Positions 14,384 to 25,889 of a stretch of DNA of 64,000 bases are shown here, piece after piece. Numbering within the stretch: position 1 is the stretch's first letter; the number at the start of each line of letters is the position of its first letter. A program made the position numbers and the translations under genes. A model generated the notes under the pieces. The model was not told the DNA's origin. It saw only the letters and a list, made by a program, of their open reading frames with translations, and searched no databases. The DNA is from Tubiluchus corallicola. Taxonomy: Eukaryota > Priapulida > Priapulimorpha > Priapulimorphida > Tubiluchidae. The stretch lies in NCBI GenBank assembly GCA_030141605.1, contig JAQGDQ010000255.1, positions 181,746-245,745 on the forward strand, in the 5' to 3' direction.

Positions 14384-14640
14384 TAATAATAATAATAATG
14401 TTTAACTATTGTAAACATCATTTATTATTATTATTATTGAGTTGTATGACGTATACACCCATGTGCGGGTTCTGTTTGTGTAGTTTTTTTGCATTGTAAT
14501 GTATTACATTGCATTTGTAATGGTAGTATGGTGTAGGCTGGTGTCATGTGGGTGATGTATTGTGTATTGTGTGATGTTGTAGGTATGGTGCTGTGTGGGT
14601 GGCGTGATCTGCCTTTGGGTTGTTGGTGTGGGTTTAGGCG
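14040..14640. repeat. GTG-rich low complexity around an (AAT)n microsatellite
   Basis: GTG/GGTGT-rich stretches at 14080-14135 and 14510-14605 flank an (AAT)n run at 14304-14400. A short hairpin follows (TGTTTA and TAAACA, near 14400) and then ATT units to 14440. Confidence 0.85.
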
Positions 14641-15448
14641 CAAAATACTTTTCTTGGCTAGTAAGATATTAATTTGGTGAAGAACCAACAAATTCTTTTA
14701 CTTTCTTCACAGAACTTATACACGCAGTAACACAAATTCCCCGCAGTAGTAGTAACTGCTGTAGGAATTGCAAATGCTGAATTGCAATTTGTGTGAATAA
14801 TGTGGAGACCATCTATTGACAAGAAACTAAATATTATTAGCCTCCTACCACCTTAATTTGTGCATGTTTGTATGCAAAACACTAGCATTTCACGCCAAAG
14901 GTAATGCGCCAGCTAGTCTGTCATTTACCTGTAATTTTAAATTTTAAAGCAATGTTTTAGCTGCTACCAAACACGCCAAGTAAATTATTTAAGTTTTAAA
15001 ATGTGATTCAGAAAAATGAATGCATTTATGAAATTTCATTCCCCGACATTAACGTTATATTTCTATACATCCAAGGGTCATTGACTATCACCTACACAGA
15101 AAATAATAGTTGAAATGGTAATAATGGCTATATTTTCACATTACGACCGATGACGTATTGAGGCGATTTGTTCAAAGTCGCTTGAAAAATCCCCGTAGGG
15201 AGAGCCGAATAGGATTATTATCCTACACCGAGCTCAGCGCCATAAGTTTCAATTTGTCGCCACATTTTTCACGTTGTTGAAATTATCTGGAAATTTGCTT
15301 CAAATTTTCGTGTTTTTCTTGATAAATGGAGGACATCTTGATAAATTTCATAAGTGACCACTTATAATGTATTTAAGAGTTCATTGAGGAATGTATGAAT
15401 CATGAAAGTCAAGCGCTTGTGATGGAGGAGATGTGTAAGATCAAATAT

Positions 15449-15449
<1 letters not shown>

Positions 15450-15503
<54 letters not shown>

Positions 15504-15508
15504 GGGGG

Positions 15509-15555
<47 letters not shown>

Positions 15556-15556
15556 G
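15450..15556. repeat. (GA)n microsatellite
   Basis: About 105 bp of almost pure GA, interrupted by GGAGGGGGG near 15500 and AAAG near 15522. A related purine-rich GA tract lies at 7655-7740. Confidence 0.97.
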
Positions 15557-17329
15557 AAGACGGGCGAACGGAAGGGAAGGATTATCACGACTACAACAGA
15601 GACAACGAGAAAGTAACTCTTCACAGTGTCTAAACCTGACAAATTGTGAAAATGCTATTAATTTATTATCAGTTAGTGGTAACGTGGAAACGTCAGATAG
15701 GCAGCATCACCTGTAAAATGCACGCCATGCGTCGCCTAATTAAGTCACTAATTGGGCAAACAATGAAAGTTAAGCCAGTTTACCCAACATTGTCCAACTC
15801 ACTACACGTACATAATAATATCAACAACATCCCAGCGAATTTCTCAATTCTGAATGTGCGTTACTGGGTTAAGAACTAACTGCGTTAATATTTGCAAGAC
15901 CCCTTCCAGTAAAGAACGTGTACACACTCCTCGAATACCCATAAACTCAAGTTCAATCATTGCAGGGCCAATTTCACCTATTGTACACGAACTGTGAGAA
16001 ACTTGGCCCGCTTATTATGTCCAAGGATTCCTGTGCACAATTAGACTGCAGATCACAATCGAACCACGCCCTCTTCTTAATACTTTCTCCACAATAACCC
16101 AAACAGAGACCTTAGAAATTTGAAAAGTCACTTGTTGAGATGTATGGCACAAGTGCCTGGGAGAAAATTTAATTCATTCATTGTTAAAGGCGTTGTTGGG
16201 GACCATTAGGGGCCAATGAATTTCTTGGGAAAGTTAGGGACAACGCGTGTTGAGGAGACTTCTGACCCCCCGCCAGAGACTCTACTAGCCTGCAGCTTTC
16301 TGCGTCAAACAAATAACGTTTTAGTTTATGTGCCGCGACGAAAAGCTTAAGATTTTCCTATGAGGTTCTTCAAAGATTTAACCTGTAATTCATGCAGAAA
16401 TAGCGAACATACCTTTAGCGTCTAATTAAGTACAAATTCTCACGGAGAGATTGGAGTTCTAATATAAATAAAGCGTACAACAGGGGAAAAACTGACAAAC
16501 AGCGGAAACTTAAACACAGAGTAAAGTAATAGCTTAAAAACGGTCCTGATAAACAATAAGCCAATCTAATAAATCAAAAGAGAACCAAACAAAAAGCTTA
16601 CTCAGCACAGTATCAAACAGGGATGCATCATGTTGCCAAGTTGTTTTAAATCACACGTACATTGCTAAAGGGAGACTTTAAAGTGACATTATTTCCAAAT
16701 CTTTCCTCAATGCTGTGAAAACAATTTATACAGGCGGTTATATGATATAGTGGTATATGACTGTTACTTTAGAAACCGCGCAGATGTGCTATGAAACCTT
16801 AAAAACATACAATAATATAAATGGAGTTAATTAAAGTAACTGATATTAGTTTTATTTATAAGATGTTTTGTGACATCTACACTGTAATTTTTATTTTGCA
16901 AATATCAGGTATTGAAAGAAACAATTTGACTGTGTACCTCACTTAAACGGTTATTGTCATGTATAGGCCTGCGGTGAATCTGGTTTTATATCTGTATAAT
17001 GCAATAGCGGGATGCTGATTTTATCACTATTTACCTACATCTATGTTATTGTCATGAAAATAAATCATCTATTTGCATTATCTTGAACATATATTTAGTT
17101 GCAGATCTACGTTTGAAATTATCATAATTACACGTATTGTACCAATAAGCCAAGTGGAGAAAATCACCATTTTAACACATGTTGAAATTCCCCAGTGTTT
17201 AGCGCTTTTATAAACCTGCACTGCCAGAAAAAAAGAAACAAACACAAGAGTGCCAAATCGGCTGCATTTATTTTCATTTTGTTTAAGGATAATACAATAT
17301 GTGTTGTGCTTTAGTGCAAGTAAACAAAT

Positions 17330-17610
17330 TCATGTTTTCGAGTATAATGCCTCCCTCGGGCGTCATCAATGGCCTCGCTGATCCTGAACTAATCCGCGTA
17401 GCGCTCCGAACGCGGAGGGATTTCTGCTCGGGGCCACACAGGTGTCCACTCGCTTCACCCAAAGTTAATCCTCAACTTGAAGTGAATTAGTGAACGTTTA
17501 GCATTGTGAATGGGGAAACATGATGGAGCAGCTGCATCAGTGCACCGCCATGATGTCTGCCCCGCACTCCAGGAGTGATTGAAGTGTGGTCATGAAGGGT
17601 ATACTAAACA
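17330..17610. promoter_or_regulatory. Candidate intronic regulatory island
   Basis: A G+C-richer, repeat-free block inside the last large SCAPER intron. It has two bicoid-type TAATCC sites (17390 and 17466), E-boxes CAGGTG (17439) and CAGCTG (17529), and an inverted CTCCG/CGGAG pair near 17405. No open frame fits a SCAPER exon. Conservation would be needed to call it an enhancer. Confidence 0.35.
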
Positions 17611-17748
17611 TAAATGTGCCAAACTTGATCATTATATATCGCAAATACGGCAGGTTGTTATTATTAATGTATTAATATGGCTGCTATCCAGAAGAGCTGA
17701 AGTAAAGTTAAGCGATACAACAGCTGAGCGGTCATACCGATACTTGAT

Positions 17749-17890
17749 GATTGAAGTTAAGTAATACTGGTTAGTAAATGGATGGGTGACAGACTTCTGA
17801 GCAGTCTAATCTGTCATTATGTCCCAGGCTCCAGTTATTTCTCTTAATGAAGCGAATGTGTTCCCTAAAGTGGCTAAGACACCTCCACCA
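17749..17890 (+). mobile_element. 5S rRNA-derived SINE relic, copy 1
   Basis: The segment GAAGTTAAGTAATACTGG followed by TTAGTAAATGGATGGGTGAC (17752-17790) matches the internal promoter half of animal 5S rRNA (GAAGCTAAGC...CTGGTTAGTACTTGGATGGGAGACC). A body of about 100 bp follows with TGTCCCAGGCT and TTATTTCTCTTAATGA, which is shared with the copy at 57.83 kb. This fits a SINE3-type element whose head comes from 5S RNA. The 5' half of the 5S sequence is degenerate. Confidence 0.7.
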
Positions 17891-18442
17891 GTTTAGCAGA
17901 ATAGTATAGAATACAGTAAGATAGAAAGGAACAATATAGAACAGAATAGTAGAGAACAAAACAGAACAGGAGCAGAACACAGCAGAGGAGAAAAGAAATT
18001 TACTTTTTACCTTGGTTAAATAAAAAGCACAATGTTATGCTCATAATGGTGCAAGTGGAAATCTTCTCAGATTCATCAAACAGAATCTTCTAATTTGAGA
18101 TACTGAACTGCCATTTCGGATATTTATGCATCCCCCTCTAAGCTAAAAAATGCTAAAAGATGCTAAAAAACAGCTAAGAAAGTATGTCAGGAAAAATTAT
18201 CTAGAAGAGACTTCTGACAATGACCACCTATTTACTGAAAAGGCTCAGTATTGCTTAACTCCAGTCGCTATGCCGCAGCCACTCATCCATTCCTATCCCT
18301 CGAAGCAAAAATTATTAGAATTCTGTTTCCAGCTTATAGCTGCTCTATTGTTTCTCGCCCTGGTGCTGCCATTGAAATCTTGTTGACATTTCTGACTCAC
18401 CTAACTTCTAAACAAAAGTATTAAGGACGCATTCGATTGCCG

Positions 18443-18516
18443 CCTCGGATCAAACAATGCGCATTGTTTGGCTTCGCCGGAACTAGCGTGTTAAACTGCG
18501 CTGAAATTGATCCGAG
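18443..18516. promoter_or_regulatory. Candidate regulatory site: SOX-type palindrome in an inverted repeat
   Basis: CAAACAATGCGCATTGTTTG at 18451-18470 is a perfect 20-bp palindrome with two converging SOX-type cores (ACAAT/ATTGT) four bases apart. The overlapping CTCGGATCAA (18444-18453) recurs inverted as TTGATCCGAG at 18507-18516. The block is non-repetitive and richer in G+C than its surroundings. Binding is inferred. Confidence 0.45.
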
Positions 18517-19743
18517 TTTCGCTTTAATAGATTTTATATTCTTTGCGCTCACGGCACGACACCAGTTCAATAGAAACAATTCATATTTACTGTTATATTT
18601 CATGAACGAGGGTTGCTATTGACGCGATCCCACTCAATAATACGCGTTTTGAAAACTATGCACGATATAAGTGAATTATTGTAACGATGAAAATGTCACG
18701 ACCTATGCGCCCCGCTTAAACTTGCACTCGTAGACCCATTGTAACTCGTAAGCGATGAAAATGCTCAAAACGTAAAATCGGTTTTCTACTAGAGAAGAAA
18801 TTTTCTTGTGGAAAATTCATAATTAACAACATGCATGTGAATGGGCGCATATCTATTTTTGATGGAGTGCAACATGAATTATTGACAAGGAAAACAATTC
18901 GGTTCAAGTCTCAAGGGCTAGGGAGGTTTATAGTTTAATAAGGCTTTATCGAATTATTTCTTAATAAAGATGGTAATCTTGTAGGAAGAAGGCGATGGAA
19001 GACATTTTGAGAAAATTTTTGCAACTAAATATGGTTTTTAATGGCATTATGACAAAAGGTATTACACTTGGGAGTGTGTTCTGATAGCGAAGGTTTTGTG
19101 AAATATTTATGCAGAGAATTTTTAGACAAATGAGTTAAGATAAATTTTGGCAATTACTGGCTATATATCTTTCATAATGCGCTTTCATAATTTCATTACA
19201 TCAGGACTAACCAGATTAAACTGTATGGCGGCTTCTTGTATAGTATTATTGATGCAATTATTGCAAGGCAGTTAGCTGCTTAAACAATTTCACTTTTTAA
19301 TAGTTGTAGGCTTGCTGGTACAATGTGCGCAACGTTTTTGCATAATACAAAAATGACGTAGCCAGCAGAAAACCTGGACTGTGTGTAGGGTTCTCAATGG
19401 CACATGCCTGCAACCACTATCGCAGAAATACTTTCTTTCAATCTTTCAGTTACAGGGCTTTTGACCATACTCCCCAGCACTCATTTGCCTATGATAATTA
19501 CTCTACTATATGAGATACACTTGGCCTACAAGACCAACAATTAAACAGGCATGTAACGTCAAAAGTACATTGTTCTTATTTAATGAGGCTGCAAACTTGA
19601 ACACAAAGCCAATTAAAGGTACCTCTAGATGAGTAACTAGTACCTTTTGAGGGTTAAAATTACCAAAGTATTTTTGCTTACTTTTATTTTAGTAAAGTAT
19701 GATCAAAGCAGCTGTTCTTATGCAGTTCATTATAGAAATTCAC

Positions 19744-19759
19744 AGTGCCACCTATTGGC
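19744..19759 (+). promoter_or_regulatory. CTCF-like motif
   Basis: AGTGCCACCTATTGGC lies about 330 bp downstream (in gene direction) of exon G. Confidence 0.38.
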
Positions 19760-20088
19760 TGTTATCCCAAGTACTTTTTATGGAGACTGAGAATGTTGCC
19801 TTTGTTGCAATTATACATTCTAAGGCTGAGATTACAGTTCACGTAGAAACACTAAAATCGTACTGTTTGTGAGGTCCTCAATCTCCCCACTGGTCCTTCA
19901 TATTTCTAAATAAGGAAGGCAATTTCTAAATAGATTTTAGATAATGCCTTTCCAAGGTCGGCTAAATACAAATGCCAGGCATACATAGAGTGCTTAGAGT
20001 TCAAAAATAAAATTTAAACGACAGGTTTGATAAGACACACATTTGCAGAGTTTTATTTAAGAACAAATGTTAACTGAAAACCACTGAC

Positions 20089-20280
20089 CTCAATAAAATT
20101 AGACAGGAGTTCACAGCTCATGTCCTGTTCCAGGATCTTCTTATTCGATTCGTCTTTATAACAGCAAGCGATAAGTGTAGGGAACAGTGCTGCCGTCAGG
20201 CGGGGATCGCTGAAGTACTGGAATGGTAGGGAGCAGAGTTGTTGTAATACAGTGGGCATGTGACCAGCTTGAACCATCAT
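20089..20280 (-). CDS. SCAPER: SCAPER exon G (internal, most conserved)
   Basis: The acceptor TTTATCTTTCAG and the donor GAG|GTCAGTGG bound 64 codons on the minus strand, phase 0 at both ends. The peptide contains VLQQLCSLPFQYFSDPRL, then LFPTLIACCYKDESNKK and ILEQDMSCELLSNFIE. Human SCAPER has LPFQYFSDPRL, LFPSLIAACYNNHQNK and ILEQEMSCVLLATFIQ in the same positions, about 50 residues before its C-terminus. Reading through the donor gives ten further codons (VSGFQLTFVLK) and a stop. That read-through could serve as an alternative end if the intron were retained, but nothing supports its use. Confidence 0.97.
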
Positions 20281-20639
20281 CTGAAAGATAAACTGAAGAT
20301 TGACTATTCAAGATTTAAGATTTCCCACAGTAAAAAGGAAAAGACACAAAGGTGTAATTAAGTTTATAATTAATTGTTGTTGTTGCACCTAATAAACCTT
20401 TTCACTGTTTTGTTTGTTCATGCACAGTTGCTGTAGGTCAAAGGTTAAGTGTACCACAGCAATGGGTCATAGCTACAACCATCACGTGACATGTGGATAA
20501 AGCAAAGCTGTTTCCTGCACCAGTTCAGTAACGTCAGTTTTTTACGTGAACTTTACATAATTATGCACGAGTCTGTGCGTAGAGTGATTTACTAGCAGGA
20601 TCTTGCTTGGGAACAAGAAAAAAAAACTAGGTAAGGTTC

Positions 20640-20880
20640 TAGCTAGATATTAAAACTGTGACTATTACAACACCATGGGGTGCGAGGCATTGTCAAGGGT
20701 ACACAAATGCGTTGTCTGGTACACTTAATCTTTGTCCTTTTCACGATCATCATAAATGGCTTATTAGCACACTTAGTATTTCGTATGTGTGTACGTATAG
20801 TCCTTTATGTTCTTTAGTATGTTATATGGCAATTTTATGTTGAAATAAAAGATGAATTAAATTGAATTGAATTTATATAT
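20640..20880 (+). mobile_element. Possible LINE-type 3' end
   Basis: The plus strand ends in GTTGAAATAAAAGATGAATT followed by AAATTGAATTGAATTT, a polyadenylation-like signal and a short TGAAT repeat of the sort that terminates some non-LTR retrotransposons. A frame ending CSLVCYMAILC* runs into it. No reverse transcriptase is present and the family is unknown; chance is possible. Confidence 0.3.
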
Positions 20881-21243
20881 CACCTAAAAATATACTTGCT
20901 AGAAAATATACTTTCTTGCTATATAAGTAACATGCTTAACCAAAAAAAAAAGATTTTTATTGAATCTTATTGAATGTACATCGCCACCCGCATTGTAGTC
21001 ATAGTTGACAACTCAGTAAAAATGTAACCCCTATGATGTTCTTAATATAATCAGGGTGTTTAGCAGAGACCATTAAAGTTGCTAAGTACCACTATTACTG
21101 GTACCCACATACTATTACAATAGTACCGTGTGTTCTGAGTTTGGTTAATTTAATGTTTATAAATTAAGAAATTAATGTGGTACTTCAAAGAAAAAAGTGT
21201 CATTGTAGATGAAGCGGGTGAAAAAATCCGTATGTCGATGTGA

Positions 21244-21365
21244 TTATTATTATTATCAACATTAACATTTATCTTTAACATCAACGTTAACATCAGTATC
21301 AATATCAACATTAACCCTAACATTAAGATAAACAATAACTTTAACATTAACATTAAAATTTGTAT
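21244..21365. repeat. AACATT-type hexamer repeat
   Basis: Imperfect tandem AACATT/AACATC/AATATC units, for example CAACATTAACATTTATC and CTTTAACATTAACATTAAA. It is hexameric but not the TTAGGG telomere repeat. Confidence 0.75.
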
Positions 21366-21604
21366 TAACCTGACCTTAAGTGAAGCTAGATCATGAAAAA
21401 TAACAAACTTTGAACAAATCAAGCAGTTTATTCAGTATCAAAATATGACGCATATTTAGGGTAAAATAAAATTAAAATTATTTTCTTCAAGTGCTAGTAT
21501 TCATTACTTATTATTCGTAGTATCCTTAGTATTCTTATTACCTACATCTGGCCAGATAATGTAAATTTTTTCATACTTAAAAAATTAGAAAATAAAGAAA
21601 AATC

Positions 21605-21812
21605 AACGGAAATAACTAAGTAAATAGTTAACTAAGGAGGTGGTGAGTAGGTTGATAACAGACAGAATAAAGGCATGAATAAATAAATGAGTAAATTTTG
21701 AATGAATGAACAAACATGAACAAACTAAGAAATAAATAAATGGATAAAATACATAAATAACTGAAATAAATAAATCAACAAAATAGCTAAATAAATAATT
21801 AAATAAACAAGC
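21605..21812. repeat. AAAT tetranucleotide low-complexity
   Basis: Imperfect AAATAAAT, AACAAACT and AATGAATG units over about 200 bp. Leucine/phenylalanine-rich open frames on the minus strand are artefacts of this. Confidence 0.85.
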
Positions 21813-22554
21813 AAACAAACTGTGTATATTGTATGAAATATCTAAAAACGAACGGACATGCCAACAAGCACTGAATTAACACCAATCCGCTTTACGCGCT
21901 TTTTGTGTTTAAACGAGCCATAACGGGTATTTAAGAGCATCAACATTGAAACCCAATCATGACAGCCTGCAGAGTTAAGCAGTTTCAGTAGTTCTCAGAC
22001 TGTGGATGACATCGTGTAAACATTTCCCAATGCTGTCTCCTAGACACGATGGGGTGTAAACATAACAGTATACAAACTAGTGCAACCTTATAGCTTATGT
22101 AGCGCTTTTCCACCTGTGTTCAAGGACGCCAGTTTTTTGTTAGAAAGAATTTGAGAAAAAATTGCAACGCAACTGGCTAAGCACAGTGGCTTCCCGCACT
22201 CAGTGTTGTTTTATTTTTTGTAAAAAATCACTAAAAATATGCAGTGAAAAACGTACATAAAAAAGTTCATATTGAAATTAATGGGAAATCTTTTTTCCTT
22301 GTAGCTTTTACAGCATTCTATTTCTCGCAAAACTAGAAATGCTACATTATATCACTTGTTGTTTTACCAATAATATGTTTATGTTTACTGTGCATAACAA
22401 TACTATTTTGTCCAGTGATCTGTTCCAGGATTTAGCTCTTTGGTGTCATCCGTGGCACACCACAGTGGTAGGCACTATCTTCGTATTGATCATTAACCAA
22501 ATTAATTTTACTGTTTACTTTACTCGTATATAAAATGTATATATTGATTTTTGT

Positions 22555-22745
22555 GCCTAATAAATGATAAATAAATAAATACCAAATAGTAATAAAATAA
22601 ACACTGCGAACTCATTGTAAATGAATGAATTACAAAAATAAACAAATTAATTTGTGAACAAGTTGAGAACAAGAAATAAAATAATAAATAAATAAATAAA
22701 TACAGAATTAAATAAAAAACAAGAAAGTAGTAAATAAGGAAAATA
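22555..22745. repeat. AAAT tetranucleotide low-complexity
   Basis: AAATAAATAAAT units with interruptions after TAATAAATGATAAATAAAT. The start could be the tail of a degraded retroelement, but no element body was recognised. Confidence 0.8.
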
Positions 22746-23009
22746 AACAAATATTATATATTAGACAAACTTTTATATAAATTTTACTAAAAGGGTTATG
22801 TCCTTGCAATGCACTTTTGCAAAACAAAGGAAAAATTTGTTTTTTATCTTGTTATTATATAAAATTCAGATTTTCTAATTAAATTATTCATCGACAATCC
22901 AAAATAAATAAATAATACGAAAGATTTGTATGCAAACAAACTGAATTAATGAAAAATGTTTACGTAATAATATGCGCTTAATTTTCTTTAGCATCAAGCA
23001 ACAAACAAT

Positions 23010-23080
23010 TTAATGACGTCATTAATTTTTAACTCATTCAGTTGTCCCTAATGAATAATAACAGAGGAGACGCATGCGCA
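23010..23080. promoter_or_regulatory. CRE palindrome flanked by TAAT sites, near an NRF1-like motif
   Basis: TTAATGACGTCATTAA (23010-23025) is a perfect 16-bp palindrome: a full cAMP-response element with a TAAT homeodomain core on each side. GACGCATGCGCA at about 23069-23080 resembles the NRF1 site. Function is inferred from motif likeness. Confidence 0.38.
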
Positions 23081-23507
23081 CTGTAGCCAGTCCACAACTC
23101 GTCGAAAACTTCGCCAATTAGTCTGTTTGTGCCAAATTAGGCATTCTCCGAAGTTTGCAAACACGGTGCTATTTATACGCTACTAGTACACCCTGCATGT
23201 TACATTCAATGAAGCCATGAATTTTTTAAACGGCTTCACCCTAATGATCATTCATTCACTGAATGTAGGCAGATTACAATTTATGTTCATTATTGCATGT
23301 ACGTCTATAGATGAAGCCATTGTACACGTTCCCCTGTTGCCCTTTTGCTGCTTGTTCCCTTAATAAAGCAAAACCTGGCTTCCGCATAGGCAGTTAGGTA
23401 ACTTAAGCTATGTTGTTGTTGTCATCAATCAGTAGTATTAGTGATACTATTATTACATGATATTTTTTAGAAATAGACTTAATAAAATCCTATTAATAAG
23501 TTGCTAA

Positions 23508-23576
23508 TTATTATTGTTGTTGTTACTGTTACTGTTAACAGTATTATTATTAATATTATTATTATTATTATTATTA

Positions 23577-23660
<84 letters not shown>

Positions 23661-23712
23661 CATTATGATGATCATCATCATCATCAATATCATCATCATC
23701 ATTATTATTAGA
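23508..23712. repeat. (ATT)n microsatellite with ATC end
   Basis: A run of ATT/TTA units of about 110 bp (23546-23661), preceded by TTG/TTA variants and followed by ATC units (ATGATGATCATCATCATCATC-like). Confidence 0.97.
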
Positions 23713-23964
23713 ACTTACTTTTAGTTTTAACATTTGTAATACTTAATAGTACGCTTAATAGTACTTTTTATTACTTTTCAAATGGCAAGACTTGTACATT
23801 TGTTAGTACACATAAAACCAAACTAAACTGTTGGGAATTATGATTCACTGACATAAATGAATTCGTTTTTTTAAAAGAGAAACCGTTATTTACAAAAGTT
23901 TTTTTTCAGTATTGCGAATAAATGCTTTACAGTACCAACTATAAAACCGGATTTACAAAATTAT

Positions 23965-24112
23965 ACCAATCAGCCATGAATGTTTTTTAGCAAATAAAGA
24001 AACTTCTGAAAAAATATCCCTATTTAAATTCCGCAAAATATTGGTGACAGCGCGCACCCTCGTAGAACTCCAGCAGCAAGTTTTGCAGTATCTTTTTATT
24101 GACATCCATAGG
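23965..24112. repeat. Direct duplication, copy 1
   Basis: Sequence from ATCAGCCATGAATGTTTTTT through CTTCTGAAAAAATAT and AACTCCAGCAGCAAGTTTTG aligns with 24541-24680, about 575 bp away in the same orientation. The two copies differ at many positions, so the duplication is old. Confidence 0.65.
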
Positions 24113-24540
24113 TAACTCGTTCTTGCATGTCGTGTGGGCAATGACAGCTAATTTCGCTAATCGATCAGCCTCAATTTACTCCTAATCAGCGTCTATAAAA
24201 GGTCGGGCACAGCGACAACCGTCACGGCTACCGGTTTTTTGGACAAACTAGCTATTCATTCGTTTGAAAGTAATTAATTAGACAATTTGTGAACAAACAG
24301 GCGACAACGAACAGGTAGCCGGGAAGCGAGGCTGGTTTGTGAAGAAGAGGCAGGAGCACAATGCTAATAATTTCTGTGGATATTGATTGAGTTGAAAACG
24401 CATCTGTTCGCCCTAATGTGTGTTTATTATTCCGGCGCAGGTTCTGAAATCTGGCTGTTGTTATATTTCTACTTTTTTGTTGTTTACCTGCTGGCTATGT
24501 ATGGCTTATTTTCAACATTTAAATTTGGCAGATGCACATT

Positions 24541-24680
24541 GACATTCAGCCATGCATGTTTTTGGCGAATAAGAAACGTCTGAAAAAATATTCCTTCTCA
24601 AAATTTGCAGAAGACTGTCACCTTCTAGAACCCTAGTAGCAAATTTTGCAATTTCGTTTTGCTGACAACTAAGTACAACC
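24541..24680. repeat. Direct duplication, copy 2
   Basis: This is the counterpart of 23965-24112. Shared pieces are TTCAGCCATGCATGTTTTT, CGTCTGAAAAAATATTCC, TAGAACCCTAGTAGCAAATT and TTTGCTGACA. The pair flanks a block of less A+T-rich sequence. Confidence 0.65.
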
Positions 24681-25889
24681 GTTTACAGCTTCCAATATAC
24701 CTGTCTCTAACATTCGCTCCATGTAAGCCAGCCCGCACTTAAAGTGCAAACGAGTTGCGCTTAACAGGAGAATCACTTAAAAGTAACAGCCTACAGAGCA
24801 ACGTGTTTTTTTTTGCATAACTGGTCAATTACAGTCCTCAGCTGACCAATACCTAGCACTTGTATCCCGCTTTTAGATTTCTATATTTTTTGCAAAAAAC
24901 AAGCGTGGAACGCTTTCAGATTATGTAACTTTTAGATGGCATATATTAACGTCTAAGTTGACATTGAGTTAAGGATTTTTTCAACAAATATGTATTTTTG
25001 TAAAGTTCTGCATTAAGGTATCATTTTCAATATGCTGGCCTTTATTTTAGTAGATGAAACAGCTTCATGGCACAGGGAATATGCAGTACAAGTGTACAAA
25101 GGATTAAAAGTAGATGATAGGGCTGACAGCTATATTACAATAACACAAGAAACACTCGTTTAAGCAAAATACAGCTTTTCTTATGGACAGAATTATTTTC
25201 ATTATTCCATCTGGTGTAAAATAATGAAAATATTGGCACTGCACACTGCTTATCCACTTGGCCAGCTAATTTCATGAATAATTCATCCAGGAATCTGCTG
25301 CAGCCGTAAGTTCATTGTCCATGTGCTCGACAAGGTTCAATTTCAATGTGCTTCAGCCCCTCAGAACGCCCCAGTGAAAGGGGAAGGGGTCCGACTGATG
25401 AATGACGAATCGATACCACATCTGTTTGAGAGCAAAAAGCTCTTGAAGGATGGAGTGCGTGTACACGAGCTGTCACCAAAATGATTGAGATACATGTGTC
25501 CGGGTTTCCCGTATTGCCCGAATTCTGGGCATAGACTGTCACATAGACTGTCGCACAGTTCATAATGACGAGGCCTCGGTTGTGCCTTCCTTCTAACCAA
25601 GAGAACACAAAATTTAGCCTTGTTGACTTTTCTGCCATTGGGCCTTTGACAAGTATTAATTTTATTAGTTTAATTCAAAAATAATTTGCTGTAACCAGCT
25701 TTTTTTCTTCGAACCCTTTTCGTTTGTAAAAATCCACTTGGAAGAGGAAATAAATGCTTTATTGGCAGTGTCAGTATTTTGCATGTGAATATAAATTATT
25801 TTGAGGTTAATCTATGTATTAAAAATGAAACTGATATTGAAAAAAATGAAACGTGTAAGTGGTATACGTGTAGTTACTGCTGCTTTTAT

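Larger units (their letters stand above)
3189..20088 (-). other. 16.9-kb SCAPER intron (between exons G and H)
   Basis: The intron runs from the GTCAGT donor after exon G to the acceptor of tentative exon H. It contains tetranucleotide repeats (4.2-4.7 kb), purine-rich GA tracts (7.3-7.7 and 15.4 kb) and a 15-bp minisatellite (9.1-9.7 kb). Two AAT microsatellites (12.0 and 14.3 kb), GTG-rich stretches (14.1 and 14.5 kb), an unclassified interspersed repeat (13.4-13.7 kb) and a 5S-like SINE relic (17.75 kb) follow. Islands richer in G+C are at 12.1-12.4, 17.3-17.6 and 18.4-18.7 kb, and a CTCF-like motif is at 19744. The remaining stretches (5.0-7.3, 7.8-9.1, 9.7-11.9, 12.4-13.4, 14.7-15.4, 15.6-17.3 and 18.7-19.7 kb) are ordinary A+T-rich sequence in which I recognise nothing. 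Confidence 0.7.

Noticed and set aside
15409-15642. Serine/leucine- and arginine/glutamate-rich open frames
   Set aside because: Artefacts of the (GA)n tract on both strands.
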